From assembly GCA_964427915.1 (NCBI GenBank), contig CAYRWA010000039.1:1-6909 (forward strand): a stretch of DNA of 6,909 nt. Direction: 5' to 3'. The notes under the pieces are model-generated. The model was not told the DNA's origin. It worked only from the letters and a program-made list of their open reading frames with translations, and searched no databases. Both the position numbers and the translations under genes were made by a program. This DNA comes from JAGLCW01 sp964427915. GTDB lineage: Bacteria > Caldisericota > Caldisericia > UBA6126. Shown one piece after another: positions 1 through 6,742 of this stretch (the first letter of the stretch is position 1; each line of letters opens with the position of its first letter).

Positions 1-232
1 TTCCTGCTGCATCCTTTTTAATGTTCCGAATGTTATCATATGGTTTGAATGTAACACTTCCAGGTCTTGCCTGCGTTCCTCCAATAAAAGTAGAGAATAA
101 TAGTGTGGGATCTATCTTTAGAGTATCATCAGACGGAATGCATCCAAAACTACTACTTACGAACAAAACAAAGCAAGATACTACAAAGAAAACAGAAATT
201 ATCCGTTTAAAAGCTACTCGATTGTGTACCAT
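1..232 (-). CDS. A4: SBBP-type beta-propeller lipoprotein, N-terminal part only (runs off left edge)
   Basis: The open frame starts at ATG 232-230 and continues past base 1 without a stop, so only about 77 residues are seen. The N-terminus (MVHNRVAFKRIISVF) has basic residues, then a hydrophobic stretch of about 18 residues ending in S-F-G-C, with Cys at residue 31. That is a plausible lipobox, so the product is predicted to be exported and lipid-anchored. After a short linker comes LLFSTFIGG, the same opening strand as LAFSTYFGG in A3 and LDFSTYLGG in A2, which identifies a fourth paralogue. An insertion (TQARPGSVTFKPYDN) follows that the others lack, before the usual KKDAAG turn. There is a second ATG at 235-233. 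I prefer 232 because the AAGGAG site at 244-239 then has 6 nt spacing instead of 3. It begins about 20 nt after the stop of the B3 remnant, much like the B1-A1 spacing. Function is unknown beyond the fold. Confidence 0.85.
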   Translation of the reverse strand, partial: MVHNRVAFKRIISVFFVVSCFVLFVSSSFGCIPSDDTLKIDPTLLFSTFIGGTQARPGSVTFKPYDNIRNIKKDAAG

Positions 233-252
233 CATTCTCTCCTTTTCACTAT

Positions 253-360
253 TCACTGATTTGCTAACCCATCAATATATACTTGAAACGCATTGAGCTC
301 ATCTTCCCATCTTGTCCAAAGTATCAATATAGATCCATAACACATTTTTCTATCTGTAGT
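253..360 (-). pseudogene. B3: C-terminal remnant of a family-B gene
   Basis: This stretch directly after the A3 stop is open, in the same frame as A3, to a TGA at 255-253. It reads TTDRKMCYGS, then ILILW, then TRWEDELNAFQVYI, then DGLANQ. The end matches the C-terminus of B2 (YGS, then W-x3-L-x2-F-x2-Y-I, ending in A and Q): YGS, W, L, F, Y, I, A and Q occur in the same order, with a 3-residue difference between YGS and W and one residue more near the end. Only the last 34 or so codons of the roughly 250-codon family remain. An ATG at 345-343 could open a 30-residue peptide, but no ribosome binding site precedes it, so I call it a remnant. Its position just ahead of A4 mirrors B1 before A1 and B2 before A3, and suggests that a complete B gene once stood here and was mostly deleted. 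The match is short and judged by eye. Confidence 0.6.
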
Positions 361-2082
361 TTAAAATGTAAAAAAAGAGAGGAATATGCTGGTCTTTACG
401 TCTCTTATGTTAATAAAGTGCTTTTCTTGGAATGCATTTTTAGTTGGGAATGTATTGGATGTGGTTTCTCCAGCTACAACAAAAGAGTTTGAATCGACCA
501 CAATACATTCTCCATTTGTTCTCATTCTATAGTTTGCATCATACGGTAGTTCTTCTTCATCAGTAGGAGTATATCCTTGACCCTTCCAATAGGTGGAAAA
601 TTCCAATTGAAGATTTGGTGAAAAAACTGACACAAAAGCAGCCTGGTTCTCAATAAGTGAATCTTGTATTTGGTTAACTAAAGGAAAATTCTCTGATTGC
701 GTAGTACCTGTAACCCAAATTCTTTCATCTGCATCTACAACCATGTCAGAAATTTCTTCACGGTTGTTCCCTCCAATTAAATAAGTGTATTCGAGATTTC
801 CTTTGTGCGACATTTTAGCAATGAACCCGTTTAATTGCCTTATGGCATCTGAAGACAATTCTGGATCTATCAATTGTTTATGAAGAGGATACTCTGGAGC
901 TGCAACCGTATTTCCCGCTAAATAAATACCTTTTTCATTAACCACTATTTTGTTAATGAATGTATTTCCATAATGCTTTGCATAAGGTTCTTTGCTAGTA
1001 TTTTGATCTTCTGGTTTTTCTTTTCCTTTCAGATATTGATCCCATAGGATTTCTCCATCTACATCATAACAAGAAATGTAGCCGTACTGTCTGCAGTAGC
1101 TTGCTTCAATTCCTGTTTTTTTTCTCTCATTATAACTTGGGTATTCCGTAGTACATGCAACGTAGATCTGATTTTTGTACAAAGACAAAGATATCTTACT
1201 GATCCTCTTTGAAAAAAACGAATAACTAACAGCTGTGTTTTCTTCTGAATTGTTTTCCTGATCTTCTTTCCATGAAGGTATAGTATGTTTCCAGTTTAAT
1301 TGTAGACAAGAACCCATTTCGTGTTCTGCAAAATGAAGAGATGCAATACAGTAATCATACTCTCCATTTGATTTGCTTTCCCATAATGATTGAATCCCTG
1401 TCATAATAATGGTGTCTTCATTTATCCATTGAAAACTTTGTAAAACAAGGTATCCATTTTTCTCAACGTAAGGAATATCCATCGTGTATATTAGTGTTCC
1501 ATCTGTTGTAAACGCTGCAATAAAACTATTCAGAAACCAATACTGATGAGGCATTGAATACTTTAAATCTGGAAAACTCTCTGCATGAGTATATCCTCCA
1601 ACATATATTACTTCGTCTGTGATAACGATACTATTTATTACTTCATTGTATAACTCCCCCATATCTCCACCATATAGCCTATTCATGTTTGGAGAGTGAT
1701 TAAACTCATTATCCCCTCCCAGATAGGTAGACCAGAGAAGCTGTCCATCGGGAGATATCTTGGATAAAAAAGCATCTCTATTCCCGTGAATTTCTTTTTG
1801 AAAAGCTTTTTTTATCGGAAAATCAGACGAACTAGTTTCTCCGCCCACATATATATTTCCTCCTTTATCCTTTTTCATTACGCTTATGCTATCATCCGAT
1901 CTTCCTCCAAAATAAGTGGAAAATGCAAGATCTGGAATAGATAAGGGTGAAAGAGTAATGGGTTCATTTAATGGAATCATTCCATTTTTTTTAGATTGAC
2001 AACCTACTAATGTAAATATTAGCATTGTACAGACCAGAAATTTGATATGAAAATGTTTTAGAGAAACTACTTTTTTTCTCAT
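361..2082 (-). CDS. A3: SBBP-type beta-propeller surface lipoprotein (573 aa)
   Basis: The signal peptide has basic residues at 2-13, a hydrophobic core at about 14-26 and a clean lipobox L-V-G-C with Cys28, so the mature protein should be lipid-anchored outside the membrane. The rest is built from SBBP repeats (beta-propeller repeat, Pfam PF06739). Opening strands are FSTYFGG (54-60), WSTYLGG (117-123) and FSTYWKG (495-501). Closing turns are IYVGGETSSSDFP (77-89), IYVGGYTHAESFP (159-171), IWVTGTTQSENFP (455-467) and FVVAGETTSNTFP (534-546). The centre (about 235-380) is more degenerate but still alternates strands and turns. No catalytic motif is visible; the fold usually serves binding. 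Two cysteines (245, 259) flanking YCIASLH and NWK are shared with A2. The ATG overlaps the B2 stop as ATGA, and AAGAGGTG lies just upstream inside B2, so initiation may combine coupling with its own site. The gene carries an A8 tract at codons 31-33, just after the lipobox. Confidence 0.92.
   Translation of the reverse strand: MRKKVVSLKHFHIKFLVCTMLIFTLVGCQSKKNGMIPLNEPITLSPLSIPDLAFSTYFGGRSDDSISVMKKDKGGNIYVGGETSSSDFPIKKAFQKEIHGNRDAFLSKISPDGQLLWSTYLGGDNEFNHSPNMNRLYGGDMGELYNEVINSIVITDEVIYVGGYTHAESFPDLKYSMPHQYWFLNSFIAAFTTDGTLIYTMDIPYVEKNGYLVLQSFQWINEDTIIMTGIQSLWESKSNGEYDYCIASLHFAEHEMGSCLQLNWKHTIPSWKEDQENNSEENTAVSYSFFSKRISKISLSLYKNQIYVACTTEYPSYNERKKTGIEASYCRQYGYISCYDVDGEILWDQYLKGKEKPEDQNTSKEPYAKHYGNTFINKIVVNEKGIYLAGNTVAAPEYPLHKQLIDPELSSDAIRQLNGFIAKMSHKGNLEYTYLIGGNNREEISDMVVDADERIWVTGTTQSENFPLVNQIQDSLIENQAAFVSVFSPNLQLEFSTYWKGQGYTPTDEEELPYDANYRMRTNGECIVVDSNSFVVAGETTSNTFPTKNAFQEKHFINIRDVKTSIFLSFFTF
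1381..1929 (-). repeat. Paralogous repeat, copy in A3 (N-terminal propeller half)
   Basis: Residues 52-234 of A3 align with residues 37-220 of A2 with a net one-codon difference, and roughly half the residues are identical by eye. Some of it is conserved even at DNA level: bases 1724-1775 align without gaps to 4164-4215 with few mismatches, encoding the DAFL-K-SPDGQLLWSTY segment. It marks a tandem duplication and gives a substrate for recombination between the two genes. Confidence 0.75.
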
Positions 2083-2831
2083 TGAGCACCTCTTCTAATA
2101 TACGCATCAAAATCATCAAGTTGTTTACTCCAAGCATCAGAAAGATTAGATCCGTAGAGTATTCTAAATAAATTAGAAACATGTAAAGAATGGTTATACG
2201 TTTCAGATTCTTCTGCAGTAAGTCGTCCGTTATATAAACGTGCTGCCTTCAGCCATTCAAACAAACTAGATTTTCCTAAGAATGCTGGTCTTTCACCTGT
2301 AGCCTCTTTATCTTGTAGCTTGTTAAAAAGTACACCAACTCCAATACTAACATTAATAAAGCGACTATTTGGACGTATAAGAGTCTCCATACATTCTTTT
2401 TTTGGATTCCATTCTTTATATGTTGTATACAGTCCATCATAATTCAGCTTTTTGTTGCCGTATGCTTCATGTGTAATCCAGTTGCCACTAGATGAGGTAA
2501 CAAAACCAGCTGAGTACTTAACATTCATTACATCATCACTAAGAAACGCGTTAGGATTACCGTTATTTCCTCCATGTTCAGCATTGCATATTACTTTTAC
2601 TAAATTTGCAATAGCAATCAAACCCATTTCATCAGCGGTTGAAAATAGTGGTATTGTATAATTAGTATTTTTTTTTGTATTGTACCATGTAGTCGCTCTC
2701 TCAGCATAAAAACTCACCCAGAATCCAATCTCAAAGTTCATTCTTCCTTCATCTGCATATTCTGTTCCAGTAGCATCAGAAAAGTTCTTCATTTTTGAAG
2801 CTATATAACCTCCAATGATTGCATGGTTCAT
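2079..2831 (-). CDS. B2: family-B protein of unknown function (250 aa), longest copy in the array
   Basis: I do not recognise a family. No signal peptide or convincing membrane segment is seen, so it looks cytoplasmic or non-classically exported. It appears mainly helical: a first part (1-90) with MNHAIIGGYI, an aromatic segment (FWVSFYAERATTWY, 37-50) and EMGLIAIANLVKVI (68-81); a polar, Gly/Asn-rich middle (83-150); and a C-terminal part (157-250). Two segments recur in B1: RFINVSIGVGVLF (157-169) and LGKSSLFEWLKAARLYNG (185-202). The last 25 residues recur in the B3 remnant. It overlaps the A2 stop and the A3 start by 4 nt each (ATGA), and has no clear Shine-Dalgarno sequence before its ATG, so translation probably depends on ribosomes finishing A2. 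The frame is open for nine codons before the ATG (HSKDQRAQF) but offers no start codon there. An A9 tract lies at 2668-2676, in codons 52-55. Real gene: confident. Function: open. Confidence 0.85.
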   Translation of the reverse strand: MNHAIIGGYIASKMKNFSDATGTEYADEGRMNFEIGFWVSFYAERATTWYNTKKNTNYTIPLFSTADEMGLIAIANLVKVICNAEHGGNNGNPNAFLSDDVMNVKYSAGFVTSSSGNWITHEAYGNKKLNYDGLYTTYKEWNPKKECMETLIRPNSRFINVSIGVGVLFNKLQDKEATGERPAFLGKSSLFEWLKAARLYNGRLTAEESETYNHSLHVSNLFRILYGSNLSDAWSKQLDDFDAYIRRGAQ

Positions 2832-4480
2832 GAATTGTGCTCGCTGATCTTTAGAATGTCATCCTCTGCAAACGTCATTGATGATAGAAAAACACTACCC
2901 AAAATTCCTTCACCCCATGGGCAGGGTGGATTATCCGATTGAAAAGCATGTTTCAATGGAAAGGTATTGTTGTCGGTATACCCGGATACAAGGAATGAAG
3001 TGGAGTCAGCTCGAATAAACATACTACGGGATGTAGGTTTGTATTCGTTTCTGTAGGAAGAATCTTCTTCTTGTATTGTTCCTTTCGGCATTTCATATTC
3101 TTCTCCACCCCAATATGTAGAAAATAGAAATTTCAGAGAGGGAGAGAGAATAGTAATAAAACCAGTTTCTTCTTCAAAAACTTGATCTTGCATCGGATTC
3201 ACCAAAGGAAAATCTGTAGAAGAAGTACTTCCGGTAACAAACAGAAGTCCATCATCATTCAGTGCCATATCATATACAGCTTCATCACTATTTCCACCAA
3301 AGGATCTACTTTGAAGAATAGTTCCTTGATGCGATAACTGAACAACAAATCCTTGCTTGTTCAGATTTTCCTCTATACCCGATTTCTTAGAGTTTATTGA
3401 TTTAGGTAAGACTCCATCACTCCAAGTTACACCTCCCACAAAAATGCCTTGTTCACCAACTGCCATAGCATAAATAGATGTCCAGGCTGTAAGACTATTG
3501 TCTTCTTCGTCAACCGATGGGTTTTGTTTTCTTGTAGCTTCAATGGATTGTGACCAAAGAAGTGTACCCTCCTGGGTATAGCAATGTACATTTCCATAGG
3601 AAACATTGTCTTGATATGATCGGCTTGAGAAAGCAGTATAGATATGATCTTGGTCACAGTAGAGTAATAGGTTGTCAATTTCTCCATATTTCCCTCCGGA
3701 GGATCCAGGAGTGGTAATGATCTTTTTCCAGTTTATCGTAACACAGTTGTCTTCTCCAAGATGCAGAGAAGCAATACAGTAGTGCCATCTACCCCTGGAT
3801 TTCAAATCCCCGTTTTCAGGCCATACACGTTGCAATCCACCAAAAAGAAGGGTGTCATCCGTCACCCATTCAAAATCATGCAAAACTAAATACCCATTGT
3901 CTTCAATGTAGGGCATTTCAAGAATGCGAACAAAGTCTCCATCCAGTGTAAATTCTGCAATGAAACTATTCAAAAACCAATAATCATGAGGGGAAGAGTA
4001 CTGAAATTCAGGAAAGCTTTCTGCGTTGGAATAACCTCCAGCATAGATAGCAGTGTCTGTAATTCTAATACAGTTGATACCTTCGGAAAAAAGTCCCTCT
4101 GCGCCGCCTCCATACATCTTGTTCATTTCATGAGAATGCCAAAATTCATGATTTCCACCCATGTAAGTAGACCATAGCAGTTGTCCATCAGGGGAGAGTT
4201 TTGCTAAAAAAGCATCCATGCCATGGTCATTTACAGTATCTTGATAGGCATGTTTCATGGGAAAATTATGAGAATTTGTTTCTCCACCGATGTATATATT
4301 CCCCTCACTATCCCGCTCCATGGCATGCACCAAATCACTATAATCTCCCCCTAAGTAGGTGGAAAAATCGAGAGAAGAAGACAGGGGATTGTGGTCCTTG
4401 ATTACAATAGAACAACTTGTTGATGAGAAGATGAAGAGAATTGACAACAAAATCCATTGATATTTACATTGTTTCTTCAT
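2828..4480 (-). CDS. A2: SBBP-type beta-propeller surface lipoprotein (550 aa)
   Basis: Paralogue of A3 across its whole length. The N-terminus has basic residues, a hydrophobic core (9-18) and S-T-S-C with Cys23, a weaker lipobox than in A3 but of acceptable type. SBBP signatures are FSTYLGG (39-45), IYIGGETNSHNFP (62-74), WSTYMGG (103-109), IYAGGYSNAESFP (145-157), LFVTGSTSSTDFP (413-425), FSTYWGG (453-459) and FLVSGYTDNNTFP (496-508). The first 180 mature residues are close to A3, including a conserved loop with EMN-K-MYGG (118-125) and the segment HDYWFLNSFIA (165-175). The middle is diverged. The pair Cys235/Cys246 matches A3. The C-terminus runs 13 residues past the MTF where A3 ends, and that tail reaches into the B2 start. 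AGAGAGG lies 6-7 nt before the ATG. The 77-nt gap to A1 upstream contains no B gene, no terminator and no promoter I would defend. It probably binds a ligand outside the cell; which one is unknown. Confidence 0.92.
   Translation of the reverse strand: MKKQCKYQWILLSILFIFSSTSCSIVIKDHNPLSSSLDFSTYLGGDYSDLVHAMERDSEGNIYIGGETNSHNFPMKHAYQDTVNDHGMDAFLAKLSPDGQLLWSTYMGGNHEFWHSHEMNKMYGGGAEGLFSEGINCIRITDTAIYAGGYSNAESFPEFQYSSPHDYWFLNSFIAEFTLDGDFVRILEMPYIEDNGYLVLHDFEWVTDDTLLFGGLQRVWPENGDLKSRGRWHYCIASLHLGEDNCVTINWKKIITTPGSSGGKYGEIDNLLLYCDQDHIYTAFSSRSYQDNVSYGNVHCYTQEGTLLWSQSIEATRKQNPSVDEEDNSLTAWTSIYAMAVGEQGIFVGGVTWSDGVLPKSINSKKSGIEENLNKQGFVVQLSHQGTILQSRSFGGNSDEAVYDMALNDDGLLFVTGSTSSTDFPLVNPMQDQVFEEETGFITILSPSLKFLFSTYWGGEEYEMPKGTIQEEDSSYRNEYKPTSRSMFIRADSTSFLVSGYTDNNTFPLKHAFQSDNPPCPWGEGILGSVFLSSMTFAEDDILKISEHNS
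3821..4372 (-). repeat. Paralogous repeat, copy in A2 (N-terminal propeller half)
   Basis: Partner of the repeat in A3, about 2.4 kb away and in direct orientation. Recombination between the two copies would remove B2 together with parts of A2 and A3, leaving one fused A gene. The half beyond this block is clearly more diverged, so conservation is concentrated in the N-terminal propeller part. Confidence 0.75.
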
Positions 4481-4557
4481 ATTCTACCTCTCTTTCAATA
4501 CCTTAAAATCGTAAAACAGACCACGAAAATAATTGAAACAAGGGCTTCATTTTGCTA

Positions 4558-6276
4558 TTACTCCTTCTTCTGTATCGAATACTCTGATACATAATATATC
4601 CATGGTCGGAGTGTTTTTTTCGTAATAGAGAGCTTGTTTTGCATTGATTTGGTTAGCAATGTGTTTGTATCATTGTTCATGCTGATAATGTACAAGGTAT
4701 CTCCGTAGCTAGCAATGTTTTGTACCCAATCATCTATACAGATACGGGGATAAGATGCTTCTTGGTATGTTTTATTATCAGCTGCTACTTGATCAACATC
4801 CTGTACATCTGTTGCAGTGTATGTACTGTATTTGACTTCTCCCTGTTTCGAAAGAATGAATAGCAAACTGGAGCATTCTGGTTCTGATGTAATGTTTGGA
4901 TTGGTACGTTTTAACACAGGGCAGGCATTCACTTCGTTAATCTTTTCACTGTACGTAGTGGTAGTTAATACAAGATGATCTTGGTGCAATTGGAATTGCA
5001 CAAAAGCAGGAGCATAAAAAGTACTCGGTTTCACTCCAAGGTAAGCTGGTTCAGCTCTTTGACCCCCCAAATACGTTCCCCATAGATAGGAATGGTCCAT
5101 TGTGAAAGCCTCCATAAATAGGTCGGTTTCCCCTGCTATTGCAGATTGAAATGTATGCTCGTGGTCGGGTAAAAAATGAGTATCCGTATACCCCACAAGA
5201 TATACAGCGTCATCGTCACATTGGAGATGAGTCAGATATACAGTAGGTAAAAGAGGGGTTTGTTCAATCCATTCTATAACGCCGCCTCTGGTTAGACAAA
5301 ATAGAAAAAGCTGCTTTGTTTCTTCATTATCTTGACGCCATTCCAAAGTTCCACCAAAAAACAGATGATTATTGTTTGACTGAAAACAATAAAGGTCATT
5401 GGGTTTAACAAACACACTTTCATAGCCATCAAAATGTTGAGGATCCAACGGAAATGGAATCGTTTGTTTCCATTGAAAGCCATCTGTGAAAGAATAAGCC
5501 CGTAGATCCCAAGATCGATCATCTCTTTGCTCTGTAACAACGTAAACCCCTTCATGATTGATCCAGAAATCTCCAACGTACGGGTCGATTGTGTATTTCG
5601 CTACCGATATTGTTTCCCCAGTAAAAGCATCAAGAATGTTCACGCATAATCTTTTTGGGCGCATATTTGAAACGCACACAATAGTGTTTGAAGATGGGAC
5701 TAATTTGGTTTCATTGCATTCGGGAAGCATCTGAATCCATTTCAAAGTTCCTTGCTTTGATAAACATGCTACATACCCTTTCTCATCGTCAGTTGCAGTG
5801 GACTCTTCATCCAACACGTGGAGTTTGTTTGAAACTCCAGAGAAGTACAAGTTTTCAAACTCATCAACGATAGCATTATCAATAGAAGTATTTGTACGCG
5901 AATGATCCGTTGGTTGCATATCAATAACGCGGTGCCACTCATATTGTTGATTTGTATTCAAACGAATAATGTGAATACACTCGCCTTGTGCTTCAGAAGA
6001 AGTAATATCCCTTGCATTGAGCATTGCGATCACATACAATCCAGTTGAAGTAGGAATAACTCTAGATGGAGCTGATGGATAATGGCCATGTGTTTGGGAT
6101 TCAACGAGATGATTAATAAATATATTTCCATGCCCCAGCAATGTTTTGGATTCCAAAAAGCAAGAAGAGGATTCTTGAGTGGGAAATGTTATGATAGAAA
6201 TGGAGCTATCTTTTTGACAACGCGTAATCCCACACAACAACACAAGAAAGCATAATAAACAAACAATTTTACGCAT
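4558..6276 (-). CDS. A1: divergent beta-propeller protein, predicted secreted, probably a lipoprotein (572 aa)
   Basis: The start is supported by GGAGGT about 5 nt before the ATG. The N-terminus (MRKIVCLLCFLVLLCG) is a clear export signal, but the lipobox is poor: Cys20 follows I-T-R, Cys15 follows V-L-L, and arginine at -1 is unusual. Anchoring is therefore inferred mainly from the paralogues. SBBP character is weaker than in A2 and A3 but visible: NLYFSGVSNK (142-151), YVACLSKQGTLKW (168-180), VYLVGYTDTHFLP (358-370) followed by TFQ (375-377), and YLWGTYLGG (397-405). Other repeats have drifted toward a generic tryptophan/strand pattern (GGVIEWIEQ, 331-339; FQWKQTIPF, 267-275). Length matches A3. 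It follows B1 by 15 nt and probably shares its transcript. No enzyme motif is seen. It could alternatively be classed as a PQQ-like propeller, but the VGYT-FQ-STYLGG order favours SBBP. Confidence 0.85.
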   Translation of the reverse strand: MRKIVCLLCFLVLLCGITRCQKDSSISIITFPTQESSSCFLESKTLLGHGNIFINHLVESQTHGHYPSAPSRVIPTSTGLYVIAMLNARDITSSEAQGECIHIIRLNTNQQYEWHRVIDMQPTDHSRTNTSIDNAIVDEFENLYFSGVSNKLHVLDEESTATDDEKGYVACLSKQGTLKWIQMLPECNETKLVPSSNTIVCVSNMRPKRLCVNILDAFTGETISVAKYTIDPYVGDFWINHEGVYVVTEQRDDRSWDLRAYSFTDGFQWKQTIPFPLDPQHFDGYESVFVKPNDLYCFQSNNNHLFFGGTLEWRQDNEETKQLFLFCLTRGGVIEWIEQTPLLPTVYLTHLQCDDDAVYLVGYTDTHFLPDHEHTFQSAIAGETDLFMEAFTMDHSYLWGTYLGGQRAEPAYLGVKPSTFYAPAFVQFQLHQDHLVLTTTTYSEKINEVNACPVLKRTNPNITSEPECSSLLFILSKQGEVKYSTYTATDVQDVDQVAADNKTYQEASYPRICIDDWVQNIASYGDTLYIISMNNDTNTLLTKSMQNKLSITKKTLRPWIYYVSEYSIQKKE

Positions 6277-6291
6277 TACTACCTCCAGAAA

Positions 6292-6711
6292 TTATGGGAG
6301 AGCCAGATAAGCTACATACTTAACATATTCATTAAAGTATTTTTGTGAGGGTAATATTACAACATTACCAATTTCTAAGTCCATGAAAACTGATGCATAT
6401 GCAAATGCTACTGATTTGTTTTCTAAATCAAAGGAATATCCGTTAAATAATCTTGCTGACTCAAGCCAATAGAATACACTGTCCTTCCTAAGTCCGCTAC
6501 CGGAATACCCGTTTTCTATGAGTTTATCTTTAGTATAACCCGTGGCTCCATTATGATATAGAAGTCCTATCCCAATAAGAGTGGACAAGAATTGACTCAG
6601 ATTTTTAGCTCCAATTTTTTTTAGGTCTTCCTTGTTAAACTTGTTTAAACCAGTGATACCATTAACATTATTACTAAAAGTTGGGTCATTTCCTTTTACA
6701 ATCAAAACCAT
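6292..6711 (-). CDS. B1: short family-B paralogue (139 aa), lacking the N-terminal third of B2; possibly a decaying gene
   Basis: It shares two segments with B2: QFLSTLIGIGLLY (40-52) against RFINVSIGVGVLF, and LRKDSVFYWLESARLFNG (74-91) against LGKSSLFEWLKAARLYNG. The C-terminal YFNEYVKYV also matches LDDFDAYI in B2. Its first residues (KGNDPTFSNNV) line up with about residue 91 of B2, so the N-terminal third is absent. The start is doubtful. The only good ribosome binding site (AAGGAGA, 6732-6726) is well spaced for an ATG at 6718-6716, which lies in another frame and gives a 10-residue peptide ending at TGA 6688-6686. The ATG at 6711 is about 14 nt from the site. Removing one A from the AAAA run at 6697-6694 would join the two frames. 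It may be a frameshifted gene, an internally deleted copy, or a short protein from the weaker start. No signal peptide; function unknown; first gene of the array. Confidence 0.6.
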   Translation of the reverse strand: MVLIVKGNDPTFSNNVNGITGLNKFNKEDLKKIGAKNLSQFLSTLIGIGLLYHNGATGYTKDKLIENGYSGSGLRKDSVFYWLESARLFNGYSFDLENKSVAFAYASVFMDLEIGNVVILPSQKYFNEYVKYVAYLALP

Positions 6712-6725
6712 TACTCATTTTCAAA

Positions 6726-6742
6726 TCTCCTTACAAAGGAGA
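6726..6742 (-). promoter_or_regulatory. Hairpin that buries the ribosome binding site ahead of B1
   Basis: On the minus strand TCTCCTT, a 3-nt TGT loop and AAGGAGA form a perfect 7-bp hairpin. The right arm is the only strong Shine-Dalgarno sequence before B1, so the folded RNA would hide it. There is no U-run after the stem, so it is not a terminator. A second AAAGGAG at 6836-6830 can pair with the same anti-Shine-Dalgarno arm (CTCCTTT, 6741-6735) over 7 bp and could release the site. Switching is inference; the pairing itself is seen directly. Confidence 0.5.

Noticed and set aside
21..492. Two plus-strand open frames of 91 and 69 codons
   Set aside because: They lie opposite the A4 start, the B3 remnant and the end of A3, have no ribosome binding site, and read as low-complexity shadow sequence.
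1991..2182. Second minus-strand frame across the B2-A3 junction
   Set aside because: It overlaps two well-supported genes in another frame and shows no independent coding signal.
4481..4557. Possible small peptide (MKPLFQLFSWSVLRF) or internal promoter in the A1-A2 gap
   Set aside because: There is no ribosome binding site for the peptide, no resemblance to family B, and only poor -35/-10 matches.
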